NCBI GenBank assembly: GCA_963618065.1
Contig: CAVERH010000006.1
Location: 1 to 64,000 of the forward strand
Reading direction: 5' to 3'
DNA from: Suilimivivens sp963618065
Lineage (GTDB): Bacteria; Bacillota; Clostridia; Lachnospirales; Lachnospiraceae
Length of the DNA: 64,000 nt
The position numbers and the translations under genes are program-made. Positions 40,373 to 50,460 of the stretch are shown piece by piece (position 1 is the stretch's first letter; each line of letters starts with the position of its first letter). The notes under the pieces are model-generated. The model was not told the DNA's origin and did not search any database. It saw only the letters and a list, made by a program, of their open reading frames with translations.

Positions 40373-42034
40373 GTGAATAGCAATAAGATCAACGCTAAGA
40401 TGCTTGCAAAGATGTTCTTAGCCGGTGCGAAAAATCTTGAAGTAAAGAAAGAATGGATTAATGAATTAAACGTATTCCCGGTTCCCGATGGTGATACCGG
40501 TACGAATATGACCTTGACGATCATGTCCGCAGCCAAGGAGGTCGTGAACCTCCAGGATGAAGATATGATGACAATTTGTAAAGCAATTTCTTCCGGTTCC
40601 TTAAGAGGTGCCAGAGGAAACTCCGGCGTCATCCTTTCCCAGTTATTCCGTGGATTTACGAAGACCATCCGTGAATGCGAAGAAATCGATATCCCGACAC
40701 TGGCAACCGCTACCGAAAAGGCTGTGGAATCTGCTTACAAGGCCGTTATGAAGCCGAAGGAAGGAACCATTCTTACCGTAGCGAAGGGAATGGCAGACAA
40801 GGCAAGAGAATTAGCGGAAGAAGGCTGTGACGATATGGAGCTTTATTTCCGCCGGGTCATCGAGTACGGAGATGAAGTATTAGCGAAGACTCCCGATATG
40901 CTTCCTGTTTTAAAGCAGGCCGGCGTGGTAGATTCCGGCGGTCAGGGACTTATGCAGGTGATGAAGGGTGCCTTTGATGCATTCCTGGGCAAAGAAGTTG
41001 ACTTTACCTTAGAAGCTCCAAAGGATGGTGCTGCCAAGGAAGGACCTGCTTCCTCTGTAGAACAGGAGATTAAGTACGGTTACTGCACCGAGTTTATCAT
41101 CTTATTAAATAAGACTTTCAATATCAAGAACGAAATTGATCTCAAGGAATATTTAGAATCCATTGGCGATTCCATTGTGGTTGTTGCAGACGGGGATGTG
41201 GTCAAGGTACATGTACATACCAATGATCCCGGACTTGCCATCCAGCGGGCATTGAAGTATGGTGCATTATCCAACATGAAGATTGACAACATGCGCTTAG
41301 AGCATCAGGAAAAGCTCTTTAAGGAACAGCAGTTAAAAGAGCAGGAGCAGAAGAAGGAACCGGAAATGCCTCACAAGGAGGTTGGTTTTATTGCTGTTTC
41401 CGTAGGCGAGGGCATGAGCGAAATCTTCAAGGAACTTGGTGCTGACTACATCATCGAGGGCGGTCAGACCATGAACCCGAGTACCGAAGATATGCTGAAT
41501 GCGATTGATAAGGTAAATGCCGACACGATCTTTATTCTTCCGAACAACAAAAACATTATTCTTGCAGCGAATCAGGCAAAGACCATGGTCGAAGACAAGA
41601 AGATTATTGTTATCCCGACCAAGACCGTTCCGCAGGGAATTACCGCGATCATTAATTATGTACCGGATATGGATCCGGAGGACAATGCAGCAACCATGGA
41701 ATGTGAAATCAAGAATGTTAAGACCGGTCAGGTTACCTACGCCGTTCGTGATACCATGATTGATGATAAGGAAATCAAGCAGGGTGACTACATGGGGATC
41801 GGCGATTCCGGCATTCTTTCTGTCGGTCGAGACATGGAAGAGGTTACCTTCAACATGATTAAAGCAATGATACATGACGATCTGGAGCTGATCAGCATTT
41901 ACTATGGTTCGGATGTAACCGAGGAAGCTGCCGAAGCAGTCAAAGCGAAAGTAGAAGAAACCTATCCGGATTGTGATGTGGAATTACAGATGGGTGGACA
42001 GCCGATTTATTATTACGTAATTTCCATGGAATAA
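40373..42034 (+). CDS. fakA: DAK2/DhaL-domain kinase, FakA-like (fatty acid kinase, YloV)
   Basis: 553 residues, GTG start after TTAGGAGGAAGC. The N-terminal DhaL-type ATP/Mg domain has NVFPVPDGDTGTNMTLT and SLRGARGNSGVILSQ, followed by a middle domain and a C-terminal FakA domain (PTKTVPQGITAIINY near residue 425). In Staphylococcus FakA phosphorylates fatty acids presented by FakB (DegV family) proteins. A DegV gene lies 2.2 kb downstream, past recG. A Lys/Glu-rich linker (about residues 315-335) joins the domains. Confidence 0.9.
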   Translation: MNSNKINAKMLAKMFLAGAKNLEVKKEWINELNVFPVPDGDTGTNMTLTIMSAAKEVVNLQDEDMMTICKAISSGSLRGARGNSGVILSQLFRGFTKTIRECEEIDIPTLATATEKAVESAYKAVMKPKEGTILTVAKGMADKARELAEEGCDDMELYFRRVIEYGDEVLAKTPDMLPVLKQAGVVDSGGQGLMQVMKGAFDAFLGKEVDFTLEAPKDGAAKEGPASSVEQEIKYGYCTEFIILLNKTFNIKNEIDLKEYLESIGDSIVVVADGDVVKVHVHTNDPGLAIQRALKYGALSNMKIDNMRLEHQEKLFKEQQLKEQEQKKEPEMPHKEVGFIAVSVGEGMSEIFKELGADYIIEGGQTMNPSTEDMLNAIDKVNADTIFILPNNKNIILAANQAKTMVEDKKIIVIPTKTVPQGITAIINYVPDMDPEDNAATMECEIKNVKTGQVTYAVRDTMIDDKEIKQGDYMGIGDSGILSVGRDMEEVTFNMIKAMIHDDLELISIYYGSDVTEEAAEAVKAKVEETYPDCDVELQMGGQPIYYYVISME

Positions 42035-42080
42035 AGATCGGAACTAAAATGATAAAGTGAATGTAACAATCAAATACATT

Positions 42081-42110
42081 GCAAAAGGACGGTTCGACCG
42101 TCCTTTTTGC
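42081..42110. terminator. Terminator before recG
   Basis: GCAAAAGGACGGT and ACCGTCCTTTTTGC, a stem of about 13 bp with a TCG loop and a T run inside the right arm. Confidence 0.8.
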
Positions 42111-42164
42111 ATATAGTAAGAAGTAGAAACAAAAGCTACATATAGTGGTTGTAAGGGGTGAAAA

Positions 42165-44219
42165 ATGAATTCGACAAACGATATCCTGTCTGTAAAAGGA
42201 GTCGGCGAGAAAACAGCCAGACTTTTTCGAAAGATCGGGATTGATACGGTAGAAGATCTCATTCACGATTATCCAAGGGATTATGTGGTTTATCCTGAAC
42301 CCAGGAAACTAAAAGCTGCACAGGATGGAGAAATGATTGCAGTATTTTTGCAGCTACAGGGAAACTTTTCCTTTAAGAAGTTCCGGAACCTGACCATTGG
42401 AACAGGCAAAGCAACTGACGGTCAGGATACAGTAGCCTTAACCTTTTTCAATATGCCATACCTGAAGGCCAGGCTGGTTTCCGGAGCCTGTTATCTTTTT
42501 TATGGAAAGCTGCAGGAAGAACATGGACAGTATCGTATGGAACAGCCGGTGATCTATGGCAGGGACGAATATGAAAAACTGCGCATGCAGCTTCAGCCGG
42601 TCTATGGACTGACCAAGGGACTGACCAATCATATGATCCGAAAATGCATTGCGCAGGTTCTTCCGGAATATGAGGAACCGGAGTTTGTACCACCGGAAAT
42701 CGTTAAGGAATATCACCTTCCCGACCGGAAGGAGGCCCTGAAGTGGATACATTTCCCGGAAAGCTACGAAGAGCTTACAGAGGGCCGCCGGAGGCTTGTA
42801 TTTGACGAATTGTTTCTGTTCCTTCTGATGATCCGTAAGATGAAGCAGAGCAGGGAAGAGGACACCTTGTATCCCATGCTGGAAACTGCATGGCCCAAGC
42901 GCCTTATGGAGCAGCTCCCTTATCCGCTTACCGGAGCACAGAAACGGGTTTACGGAGAAATTGTTGAGGATCTTACCGGTGGCCGGTGCATGAACCGCCT
43001 GATTCAGGGCGATGTCGGATCCGGCAAGACGATTCTTGCCTTTTTAGCCCTTCTGCTATGTGTGGATAACGGCTATCAGGGAGCTTTGATGGCACCGACC
43101 GAAATTCTTGCCACCCAGCATTTTGAACAGGTTTGTGCCATGACGAAGGAATATGGACTTCCGTTTAAGCCGGTCTTATTAACCGGATCCATGAGTGCCA
43201 AAGCCAAAAAGGAAGCATATCTGCAGATTGCCGATGGCAGTGTGAATCTTGTGATCGGGACGCATGCCCTGATTCAGGATAAGGTATCCTTTCATAAGCT
43301 TGCACTGGTTATTACCGATGAACAGCATCGTTTCGGTGTGCGCCAGCGGGAGCGCTTCGGGGAAAAAGGCGGCAGCCCCCATGTGCTTGTCATGAGTGCG
43401 ACGCCGATTCCCCGTACCCTTGCGATTATCCTGTATGGGGATCTGCATATTTCCCTTGTGGATGAACGGCCTGCCGAGCGGCTTCCCGTAAAGAACTGTG
43501 TGGTAGGCGTTTCGTACCGTCCGAAAGCATATGCCTTTATCGAAAAGGAGGTTGCTGCCGGAAGACAGGTGTATGTGATCTGTCCGATGGTCGAGGAAAA
43601 CGAAGCACTGAACGACGTTGAGAATGTGACGGACTATACAAAGCTTCTTCGTGAGAAGCTGAATTCCAAAATCCGTGTGGAAATGATCCATGGTAAAATG
43701 AAAGCCGATCAGAAGCAGGAAATCATGGACCAGTTTGCCAAAGGAAATATCGATGTCCTGGTTTCCACAACGGTAATTGAAGTCGGAATTAATGTGCCGA
43801 ATGCAACGGTCATGCTGGTCGAGAACGCCGAACGCTTCGGACTGGCGCAGCTCCATCAGCTACGCGGCCGGATCGGGCGTGGAAAGGAGCAGTCCTACTG
43901 TATTTTTATGAATCATTCCGAGAAGCCCGAAAACAATAAACGGCTAAAGATCCTGAATGATTCCAATGACGGCTTTTATATTGCAGAGCAGGATTTAAAG
44001 CTGCGCGGGCCGGGGGATCTGTTCGGAATCCGGCAGAGTGGATTGATGGAATTTAAGATTGCGGATGTTTATCAGGATGCTTCTTTTTTAAAAAAGATCA
44101 GCCAGACGGTAGATCATCTGCTTGCGGAAGATGAAGCTCTGATGCAGAGCCGGAATGCCGCATTAAGGGAATATTTGGAAGAGAATACAACGAAACTGAT
44201 TGACTTTAAGTCGATCTGA
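42165..44219 (+). CDS. recG: ATP-dependent DNA helicase RecG
   Basis: 684 residues. N-terminal wedge domain with an OB fold (SVKGVGEKTARLFRKIGI, then YPRDY), then superfamily 2 motor motifs: Walker A GDVGSGKTILA, motif II ITDEQHRFG, motif III MSATPIPRT, and the C-terminal QLRGRIGRG (motif VI). It reverses stalled forks and processes branched DNA. RBS AAGGGGTG. About 4 bases of TGAAA separate its stop from the next ribosome binding site region. Confidence 0.97.
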   Translation: MNSTNDILSVKGVGEKTARLFRKIGIDTVEDLIHDYPRDYVVYPEPRKLKAAQDGEMIAVFLQLQGNFSFKKFRNLTIGTGKATDGQDTVALTFFNMPYLKARLVSGACYLFYGKLQEEHGQYRMEQPVIYGRDEYEKLRMQLQPVYGLTKGLTNHMIRKCIAQVLPEYEEPEFVPPEIVKEYHLPDRKEALKWIHFPESYEELTEGRRRLVFDELFLFLLMIRKMKQSREEDTLYPMLETAWPKRLMEQLPYPLTGAQKRVYGEIVEDLTGGRCMNRLIQGDVGSGKTILAFLALLLCVDNGYQGALMAPTEILATQHFEQVCAMTKEYGLPFKPVLLTGSMSAKAKKEAYLQIADGSVNLVIGTHALIQDKVSFHKLALVITDEQHRFGVRQRERFGEKGGSPHVLVMSATPIPRTLAIILYGDLHISLVDERPAERLPVKNCVVGVSYRPKAYAFIEKEVAAGRQVYVICPMVEENEALNDVENVTDYTKLLREKLNSKIRVEMIHGKMKADQKQEIMDQFAKGNIDVLVSTTVIEVGINVPNATVMLVENAERFGLAQLHQLRGRIGRGKEQSYCIFMNHSEKPENNKRLKILNDSNDGFYIAEQDLKLRGPGDLFGIRQSGLMEFKIADVYQDASFLKKISQTVDHLLAEDEALMQSRNAALREYLEENTTKLIDFKSI

Positions 44220-44252
44220 AAGTAAGATATTTGGGAAGGATTGGTGAACCGA

Positions 44253-45122
44253 TTGAGCAAAAAAATTGCAGTAGTAACAGATTCAAACAGCGGAATAACC
44301 CAGAAGGAAGCAAAGGAGCTTGGCTTATTTGTGCTTCCAATGCCTTTTATGATCGACGATACGGAGTATTTTGAAGACATCAGCCTGACGCAGGAGGATT
44401 TCTATGAGAAGTTAGAGGGTGGCGCCAATGTGGTAACCAGCCAGCCTTCCCCGGATTCTGTCATGAAGCTGTGGGATGACCTGCTTGCAGACCATGAGGA
44501 GCTGGTTTACATCCCGATGAGCAGTGGATTATCCGGCTCCTGCCAGACCGCAGTCATGTTATCACAGGAAGCGGACTACACAGGTCGTGTCCACATTGCC
44601 AATAACCAGCGGATTTCGGTCACTCAGCGGCAGTCTTGTCTGGATGCATTACTGCTTGCGGAACGGGGACTTACCGGCACGGAAATCAAGACATTCCTGG
44701 AAGAGGATAAATTTAATTCCAGTATTTATATTATGTTGGATACTCTGTTTTATCTGAAAAAGGGCGGCCGTATCACCCCGGCAGCCGCAGCAATTGGTTC
44801 GTTACTGAAGCTGAAGCCGGTGCTTACCATTCAGGGAGAAAAGCTCGATGCCTTTTCCAAGGCAAGAACCGTATCTCAGGGAAAGCAGACCATGATTTCT
44901 GCCATCCGCAAGGATATGGAAACCCGTTTTGGCGGAGCAACACCGGAGAATATCTGGTTAGAGATTGCTTATACGAAAGATCTGGAAACTGCCCTGCAGT
45001 TTAAAGAAGAATTATTAAAGGAATTCCCGGGATTTGAAATTGTCGTGCAGCCCTTATCCTTAAGTGTAGCGTGCCATATCGGACCGGGCTCCCTTGCAGT
45101 TGCATGCTGCAAAAAGATATAA
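44253..45122 (+). CDS. DegV family protein (FakB-like fatty-acid-binding)
   Basis: 289 residues. N-terminal IAVVTDSNSGITQKEA and the ligand loop TSQPSPDSVMKLWDDL and PMSSGLSGSCQTA are the DegV hallmarks; a buried fatty acid is bound between two lobes. FakB proteins of this family hand fatty acids to FakA, whose homologue is encoded upstream. Start uncertain: TTG 44253 has AAGGATTGGTGA ahead; GTG 44244 and TTG 44241 are alternatives. Downstream the gyrase-like pair begins 19 bases after the stop. Confidence 0.9.
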   Translation: MSKKIAVVTDSNSGITQKEAKELGLFVLPMPFMIDDTEYFEDISLTQEDFYEKLEGGANVVTSQPSPDSVMKLWDDLLADHEELVYIPMSSGLSGSCQTAVMLSQEADYTGRVHIANNQRISVTQRQSCLDALLLAERGLTGTEIKTFLEEDKFNSSIYIMLDTLFYLKKGGRITPAAAAIGSLLKLKPVLTIQGEKLDAFSKARTVSQGKQTMISAIRKDMETRFGGATPENIWLEIAYTKDLETALQFKEELLKEFPGFEIVVQPLSLSVACHIGPGSLAVACCKKI

Positions 45123-45141
45123 AAAGAAAGAGGTTTATTAA

Positions 45142-47064
45142 ATGGCGAAGGAAGCGGTTTATGACGCTTCCAGTATTACGGTGCTGGAAGGCTTGGAAGC
45201 GGTCAGACGAAGACCGGGAATGTATATCGGCAGTGTCTCTACGAAGGGCTTAAACCATCTGATTTATGAAATCGTAGACAATTCCGTGGACGAACATCTT
45301 GCAGGTTACTGTGACAAAATCTGGGTAACTCTCGAGGCAGACGGTTCGGCAACCATCGAAGATAACGGACGAGGCATTCCAGTCGGACTCCATGAGAAAG
45401 GAATCAGTGCAGAGCGTCTGGTGCTTACAACGCTTCACGCAGGCGGTAAATTTGATGATTCTGCTTACAAAACAAGCGGAGGTCTGCACGGGGTTGGTTC
45501 TTCAGTTGTCAATGCGTTATCCACGCATCTGACCATTCAGGTAAAGAGTGGCGGGAATCTCTATGAAGACCGTTATGAAAGAGGAATTCCGGCAGTAGAG
45601 CTTGTCGAAGGACTTCCCCCTGTGATCGGAAAAGCAAGAGGAACCGGTACGAAGATTAATTTCCTGCCGGATGATACCATTTTTGACCGCACACGGTTTA
45701 AGGAAGACGATATCAAGAGCCGTCTGCATGAAACGGCATACTTAAATCCGTTACTTACCATTATTTTTGAAGATAAAAGAAAAGAAGTAACAGACCATGT
45801 GGAATACCATGAGCCGGATGGGATCATCGGATTCATCAAGGACATGAACAAGTCCACGGAGACCGTATGTGATGTCGTTTATTTTAAAGGCGAAAGCGAA
45901 GGCATTTCGGTAGAAGGAGCCTTTCAGTATATCAATGAATTCCATGAAAATGTCCTGGGATTCTGTAATAATATTTACAATGCAGAAGGCGGTACTCATC
46001 TTACCGGCTTTAAAACTGCGTTTACAAATATTATCAATACCTATGCAAGAGAGATGAATATTTTAAAGGAAAAGGATGTAAACTTTACCGGTGCCGATGT
46101 ACGTAACGGTATGACTGCCGTGATCTCCGTCAAGCATCCGGATCCCCGTTTTGAAGGCCAGACGAAGACAAAGCTTGATAATCAGGATGCGGCAAAGGTG
46201 GTTGCAAAGGTCACAGGTGATGAACTGATCCGTTACTTTGACCGTAATTTAGAAGCCTTAAAGAATATTATCAGCTGTGCAGAAAAGGCAGCCAAAATCC
46301 GTAAAACCGAGGAAAAGGCAAAGACCAATATGCTCACGAAGCAGAAGTTCTCCTTTGATTCGAATGGCAAGCTTGCAAACTGTGAATCCAGGGATGCTTC
46401 AAAGTGCGAAATCTTCATTGTCGAAGGAGATTCCGCAGGAGGCAGCGCCAAGACGGCCAGAGACCGTGCCTATCAGGCAATTCTTCCAATTCGTGGTAAG
46501 ATCCTGAATGTAGAAAAGGCAAGTATTGATAAGGTATTGGCCAATGCCGAAATCAAAACCATGATCAATGCGTTTGGCTGCGGATTTTCTGAAGGATACG
46601 GAAATGACTTTGATATTACGAAGCTCCGTTATGACAAGATTATTATTATGGCAGATGCGGATGTGGACGGTGCCCATATTTCCACATTGCTTCTGACCTT
46701 ATTCTACCGGTTTATGCCGGAGCTGATTTACGAAGGACATGTTTATATTGCCATGCCGCCGTTATATAAGGCGATGCCCTCAAAGGGAGAAGAAGAGTAC
46801 CTGTACGATGACAAGGCATTAGAGCAGTACCGTAAAAAGCATAAAGGACCCTTTACCTTACAGCGGTACAAAGGTCTTGGCGAAATGGATGCGGAGCAGT
46901 TATGGGAAACTACGTTGGATCCGGCGTCCAGAATTTTAAAACAGGTCGAGATTGAAGATGCCCGTATGGCATCCGAGGTAACTGAAATGCTGATGGGAAC
47001 CGAGGTTCCTCCAAGAAAGGCATTTATTTACGAGCATGCCACCGACGCGGAGCTGGACATCTGA
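45142..47064 (+). CDS. Type IIA DNA topoisomerase subunit B (GyrB/ParE)
   Basis: 640 residues. GHKL ATPase motifs: EIVDNSVDEHLAG, DNGRGIPV, and GGLHGVGSSVVNALS. The Toprim part has EGDSAGGSAK and DADVDGAHI; the C-terminus ends with FTLQRYKGLGEMDAEQLWETTLDP. The length fits a standard GyrB or ParE. The partner gene lies 47 bases downstream. It is not beside dnaA/dnaN/recF, so this is not the usual origin-linked gyrB; a second type IIA enzyme such as topoisomerase IV is likely. Gyrase and ParE cannot be told apart from this subunit alone. Confidence 0.9.
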   Translation: MAKEAVYDASSITVLEGLEAVRRRPGMYIGSVSTKGLNHLIYEIVDNSVDEHLAGYCDKIWVTLEADGSATIEDNGRGIPVGLHEKGISAERLVLTTLHAGGKFDDSAYKTSGGLHGVGSSVVNALSTHLTIQVKSGGNLYEDRYERGIPAVELVEGLPPVIGKARGTGTKINFLPDDTIFDRTRFKEDDIKSRLHETAYLNPLLTIIFEDKRKEVTDHVEYHEPDGIIGFIKDMNKSTETVCDVVYFKGESEGISVEGAFQYINEFHENVLGFCNNIYNAEGGTHLTGFKTAFTNIINTYAREMNILKEKDVNFTGADVRNGMTAVISVKHPDPRFEGQTKTKLDNQDAAKVVAKVTGDELIRYFDRNLEALKNIISCAEKAAKIRKTEEKAKTNMLTKQKFSFDSNGKLANCESRDASKCEIFIVEGDSAGGSAKTARDRAYQAILPIRGKILNVEKASIDKVLANAEIKTMINAFGCGFSEGYGNDFDITKLRYDKIIIMADADVDGAHISTLLLTLFYRFMPELIYEGHVYIAMPPLYKAMPSKGEEEYLYDDKALEQYRKKHKGPFTLQRYKGLGEMDAEQLWETTLDPASRILKQVEIEDARMASEVTEMLMGTEVPPRKAFIYEHATDAELDI

Positions 47065-47111
47065 TGATTAAGACAGATCACGGAATTTCTTAGTAGAAAG
47101 GAATTTATTTC

Positions 47112-49352
47112 ATGGAAGAAAGAATCATCAAAACCGAATATTCGGAAGTGATGCAGAAATCCTATATTGACTATGCCATGAGTGTTATTATTGCGCGTGC
47201 CCTGCCGGATGCCAGAGACGGGTTAAAGCCGGTACAGCGCCGTGTGCTTTACGATATGCATGAACTTGGAATCCGTTATGATAAGCCGTATCGTAAGAGT
47301 GCACGTATTGTCGGCGATACCATGGGTAAATATCATCCTCACGGAGACAGCTCCATTTATGACGCGCTCGTTGTAATGACACAGGATTTTAAGAAAGGGA
47401 TGCCCTTAATTGACGGCCACGGTAACTTCGGTAACATCGAAGGCGACGGAGCAGCCGCCATGCGATACACGGAAGCCCGCCTCGAAAAGGTAACTCAGGA
47501 AGCGTTTTTGGCAGACCTGGATAAGGATGTTGTTGATTTTATCCCGAATTTTGACGAAACCGAGAAGGAACCCTCCGTTCTTCCTGTGAAGATTCCGAAC
47601 CTTTTAGTCAACGGTTCCGAAGGAATTGCCGTTGGTATGGCAACCAGCATTCCGCCTCACAATCTCGGTGAGGTTGCCGATGCGGTAAAAGCCTACATGC
47701 AGAATGAAGAGATTACCACAGAAGGATTAATGAAATATATTAAAGGACCGGATTTTCCGACCGGTGGTATCGTTACCAATAAGGATGAACTGCTGGAAAT
47801 TTATGAAACCGGCGTCGGGAAAATCAAAGTCCGGGGCAAGGTGGATATTGAAAAGGGAAAGGCCGGCAAGACAAATGTGGTCATTTCCGAAATCCCCTAT
47901 ACCATGATCGGAGCCAACATTTCCAAGTTCCTGATGGATGTAGCAGCCCTTTCCGAAACGAAAAAGACACAGGATATTGTGGATATTACGAACCAGTCCT
48001 CCAAGGAGGGAATCCGTATTGTCATTGAGCTCCGTAAGGATGCAGATGTTGAGAACTTTGTCAACATGCTCTATAAAAAGACAAGACTGGAAGATACCTT
48101 TGGTGTCAATATGCTGGCCATCGCCGATGGCAGACCGGAGGTTATGAGCCTTAAGCAGATCATTAAGCACAATGTGGATTTCCAGTTTGAAGTAGCACGC
48201 CGGAAATATACCACACTCCTTGAAAAAGAACTGGAACGCAAGGAAATTCAGGAAGGCTTGATCAAAGCCTGCAATGTCATTGACCTTGTTATTGAGATTT
48301 TACGTGGCTCCAAGGATCGTGCCATGGCAAAAGCCTGTCTGGTCGAAGGAAAGACCGACGGCATCAAATTCCGTTCCAAGGAATCCAGGATTATGGCTTC
48401 TCAGCTCTGTTTTACCGAAAAGCAGGCAAATGCTATCCTTGAGATGCGTTTATATAAATTAATCGGTCTGGAACTGGAGGCATTAATTAACGAACACGAG
48501 GATACGCTTGCCAATATTTTCCGGTACGAGGACATCTTAGACCGCCGGGATTCCATGGCACAGGTCATTATGAATGAACTGGATGATATCCGGAGGGAAT
48601 ACGGAAAGACGAGAAAAACCGTCATTGAAAATGTAGCAGAAGCCGTTTATGTAGAGAAGAAGCTTGAAGAGATGGACATTGTCTTCTTAATGGATCGGTT
48701 CGGCTATGCAAGATCTGTGGATGTCCCGACCTATGAGAGGAACAAGGAGGCTGCGGATACCGAAAATAAATACGTGGTATTCTGCAAGAACACCGGCAAG
48801 ATTTGTATCTTTACGAATACCGGACAGCTTCACACGGTGAAATTACAGGATGTTCCGTTTGGAAAATTCCGTGACAAGGGCGTTCCGGTCGATAACATCA
48901 GTAATTATGATTCGCAGAAGGAATATGCCATTACGGTAGAAAGCCAGACAAGCCTTAACCTGTATCGGCTTCTGTTTGTTACTGCCCAAGCCATGATGAA
49001 GGTCGTTGACGGCGGTGAATTTGATGTGGCCAAAAGAACTGTTGCTGCAACGAAGCTGCAGGATAACGATGAAGTTATCAGTGTTGAAATTATCAGGGAA
49101 CAGAAGCAGATCATCCTGCAGTCCGCGGATGGATACTTCCTTCGGTTTGGCTTAGAGGAAATTCCCGAAAAGAAGAAGTCGGCTGTAGGTGTACGTGGAA
49201 TGAAGCTTTCCGATAAGGATCATGTAGAAACCGTTTATTATACACAGACAGCTATGCCCGATCCGGATATTGTATATAAAGATAAGCATGTGGAGCTACA
49301 GCGGATCAAGCCACAGCACAGAGACAGCAAAGGAACGAAGCTCCGTCTGTAG
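47112..49352 (+). CDS. Type IIA DNA topoisomerase subunit A without GyrA box (ParC-like)
   Basis: 746 residues. Breakage-reunion domain: YAMSVIIARALPDARDGLKPVQRR, HPHGDSSIYDALV (quinolone-determining region with Ser and Asp at sensitive positions) and the catalytic Tyr in MRYTEARL. In the C-terminal beta-pinwheel, the place where gyrases have YRxQxRGGxG (after GYxKRLP) reads FGYARSVDVPTYERNKEAADTE, so the GyrA box required for DNA wrapping is missing. That favours a topoisomerase IV-like decatenase, even though whole-protein similarity may give the name gyrase A. RBS AAAGG. Confidence 0.88.
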   Translation: MEERIIKTEYSEVMQKSYIDYAMSVIIARALPDARDGLKPVQRRVLYDMHELGIRYDKPYRKSARIVGDTMGKYHPHGDSSIYDALVVMTQDFKKGMPLIDGHGNFGNIEGDGAAAMRYTEARLEKVTQEAFLADLDKDVVDFIPNFDETEKEPSVLPVKIPNLLVNGSEGIAVGMATSIPPHNLGEVADAVKAYMQNEEITTEGLMKYIKGPDFPTGGIVTNKDELLEIYETGVGKIKVRGKVDIEKGKAGKTNVVISEIPYTMIGANISKFLMDVAALSETKKTQDIVDITNQSSKEGIRIVIELRKDADVENFVNMLYKKTRLEDTFGVNMLAIADGRPEVMSLKQIIKHNVDFQFEVARRKYTTLLEKELERKEIQEGLIKACNVIDLVIEILRGSKDRAMAKACLVEGKTDGIKFRSKESRIMASQLCFTEKQANAILEMRLYKLIGLELEALINEHEDTLANIFRYEDILDRRDSMAQVIMNELDDIRREYGKTRKTVIENVAEAVYVEKKLEEMDIVFLMDRFGYARSVDVPTYERNKEAADTENKYVVFCKNTGKICIFTNTGQLHTVKLQDVPFGKFRDKGVPVDNISNYDSQKEYAITVESQTSLNLYRLLFVTAQAMMKVVDGGEFDVAKRTVAATKLQDNDEVISVEIIREQKQIILQSADGYFLRFGLEEIPEKKKSAVGVRGMKLSDKDHVETVYYTQTAMPDPDIVYKDKHVELQRIKPQHRDSKGTKLRL

Positions 49353-49367
49353 CGTTAAGGAGGAAGT

Positions 49368-49916
49368 ATGAGAGTAATTGCAGGAACGGCGCGGAGCCTT
49401 CCTTTAAAGACACCGGCATCCATGGATACCAGACCAACCACGGACCGGATTAAAGAAACCTTATTTAATATGATTCAGATGGATGTACCTGGGTGTGTTT
49501 TCGCAGACTTCTTTGCAGGAAGCGGTGGGATCGGCATTGAGGCCTTGAGTCGTGGAGCGGAACACAGTTATTTTATCGAAAACAACCCAAAAGCCATTGC
49601 CTGCATTCAGGATAATCTACAGTTTACGAAATTTACTGAACGTGCAACCCTGATTAAAGGAGACGTCTTATCCGGCGTCCACCAGATTCACGAAAAAGAG
49701 GTCACCATTATCTTTATGGATCCTCCGTATGCGCTTGGCATTGAACCGGCACTTTTCCGTGAATTAAGGAATATGCCGTATGTTACAGAACATACCATCA
49801 TTATTATAGAAGCCGCAATTGACCGATCCTTTGATTTCTTGGGGGAATACGGATTTATCATTGTAAAAGAAAAGAATTACAAGACAAATAAGCATTTATT
49901 TATCAAAAGACAATAG
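49368..49916 (+). CDS. rsmD: 16S rRNA (guanine-966-N2) methyltransferase
   Basis: 182 residues. MRVIAGTARSLPLKTP and RPTTDRIKETLFN open the protein; SAM-binding FADFFAGSGGIGIEALSRGA and catalytic motif IFMDPPY follow. It methylates G966 of 16S rRNA. RBS TAAGGAGG. Order rsmD-coaD with ylbJ nearby parallels Bacillus ylbH-ylbI-ylbJ. Confidence 0.95.
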   Translation: MRVIAGTARSLPLKTPASMDTRPTTDRIKETLFNMIQMDVPGCVFADFFAGSGGIGIEALSRGAEHSYFIENNPKAIACIQDNLQFTKFTERATLIKGDVLSGVHQIHEKEVTIIFMDPPYALGIEPALFRELRNMPYVTEHTIIIIEAAIDRSFDFLGEYGFIIVKEKNYKTNKHLFIKRQ

Positions 49917-49950
49917 GAAAGGAAATTCCAACGTCTTAAGGAGAAGAAAA

Positions 49951-50460
49951 TTGAAAAAAGCAATTTATCCGGGAAGCTTTGATCCGGTTCATCACGGACA
50001 CCTTGATGTCATCCGCCGTGCAGCACAGATATTTGACGAATTAACGGTAAGTGTCTTAAACAATAAAGTAAAGACACCATTGTTTTCAGTAGAAGAACGT
50101 GTTAAGATATTAAAGGAAGCAGTGAAGGATATTCCCAATGTGAAGGTGGAATCTTTCAGCGGCTTATTGGTAGATTATGCAAAAGAGAAGGATGTTCATG
50201 TTGTGATCCGCGGCTTACGTGCCATTACTGATTTCGAATATGAACTTCAGACAGCCCAGACAAATGCCAAGCTTTCCAATGGTGCAGTGGATACGGTCTT
50301 TTTGACGACCGGTTTGGAATATGCCTACCTCAGTTCTTCGAGTGTCAAGGAAATTGCCAGCTTCGGAGGCGATATTTCCATGTGTGTACCGGATTTTTTA
50401 GGAAAGCAGATTTATGCAAAATTTGGAATAGAAAGAAATGAACCGGAGGCAATGGAATGA
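49951..50460 (+). CDS. coaD: Phosphopantetheine adenylyltransferase
   Basis: 169 residues, TTG start 8 bases after AAGGAG. Nucleotidyltransferase motif YPGSFDPVHHGHLDVI, RGLRAITDFEYELQ, and the C-terminal YLSSSSVKEIASFGG. It converts 4'-phosphopantetheine to dephospho-CoA, the penultimate step of CoA synthesis. It overlaps the next gene by 4 bases (ATGA). Confidence 0.97.
   Translation: MKKAIYPGSFDPVHHGHLDVIRRAAQIFDELTVSVLNNKVKTPLFSVEERVKILKEAVKDIPNVKVESFSGLLVDYAKEKDVHVVIRGLRAITDFEYELQTAQTNAKLSNGAVDTVFLTTGLEYAYLSSSSVKEIASFGGDISMCVPDFLGKQIYAKFGIERNEPEAME

Noticed and set aside
43179..43856. Minus-strand frame of 225 residues inside recG
   Set aside because: recG motifs are complete on the plus strand and the minus-strand product is rich in His/Phe without motifs; a shadow frame caused by codon bias.
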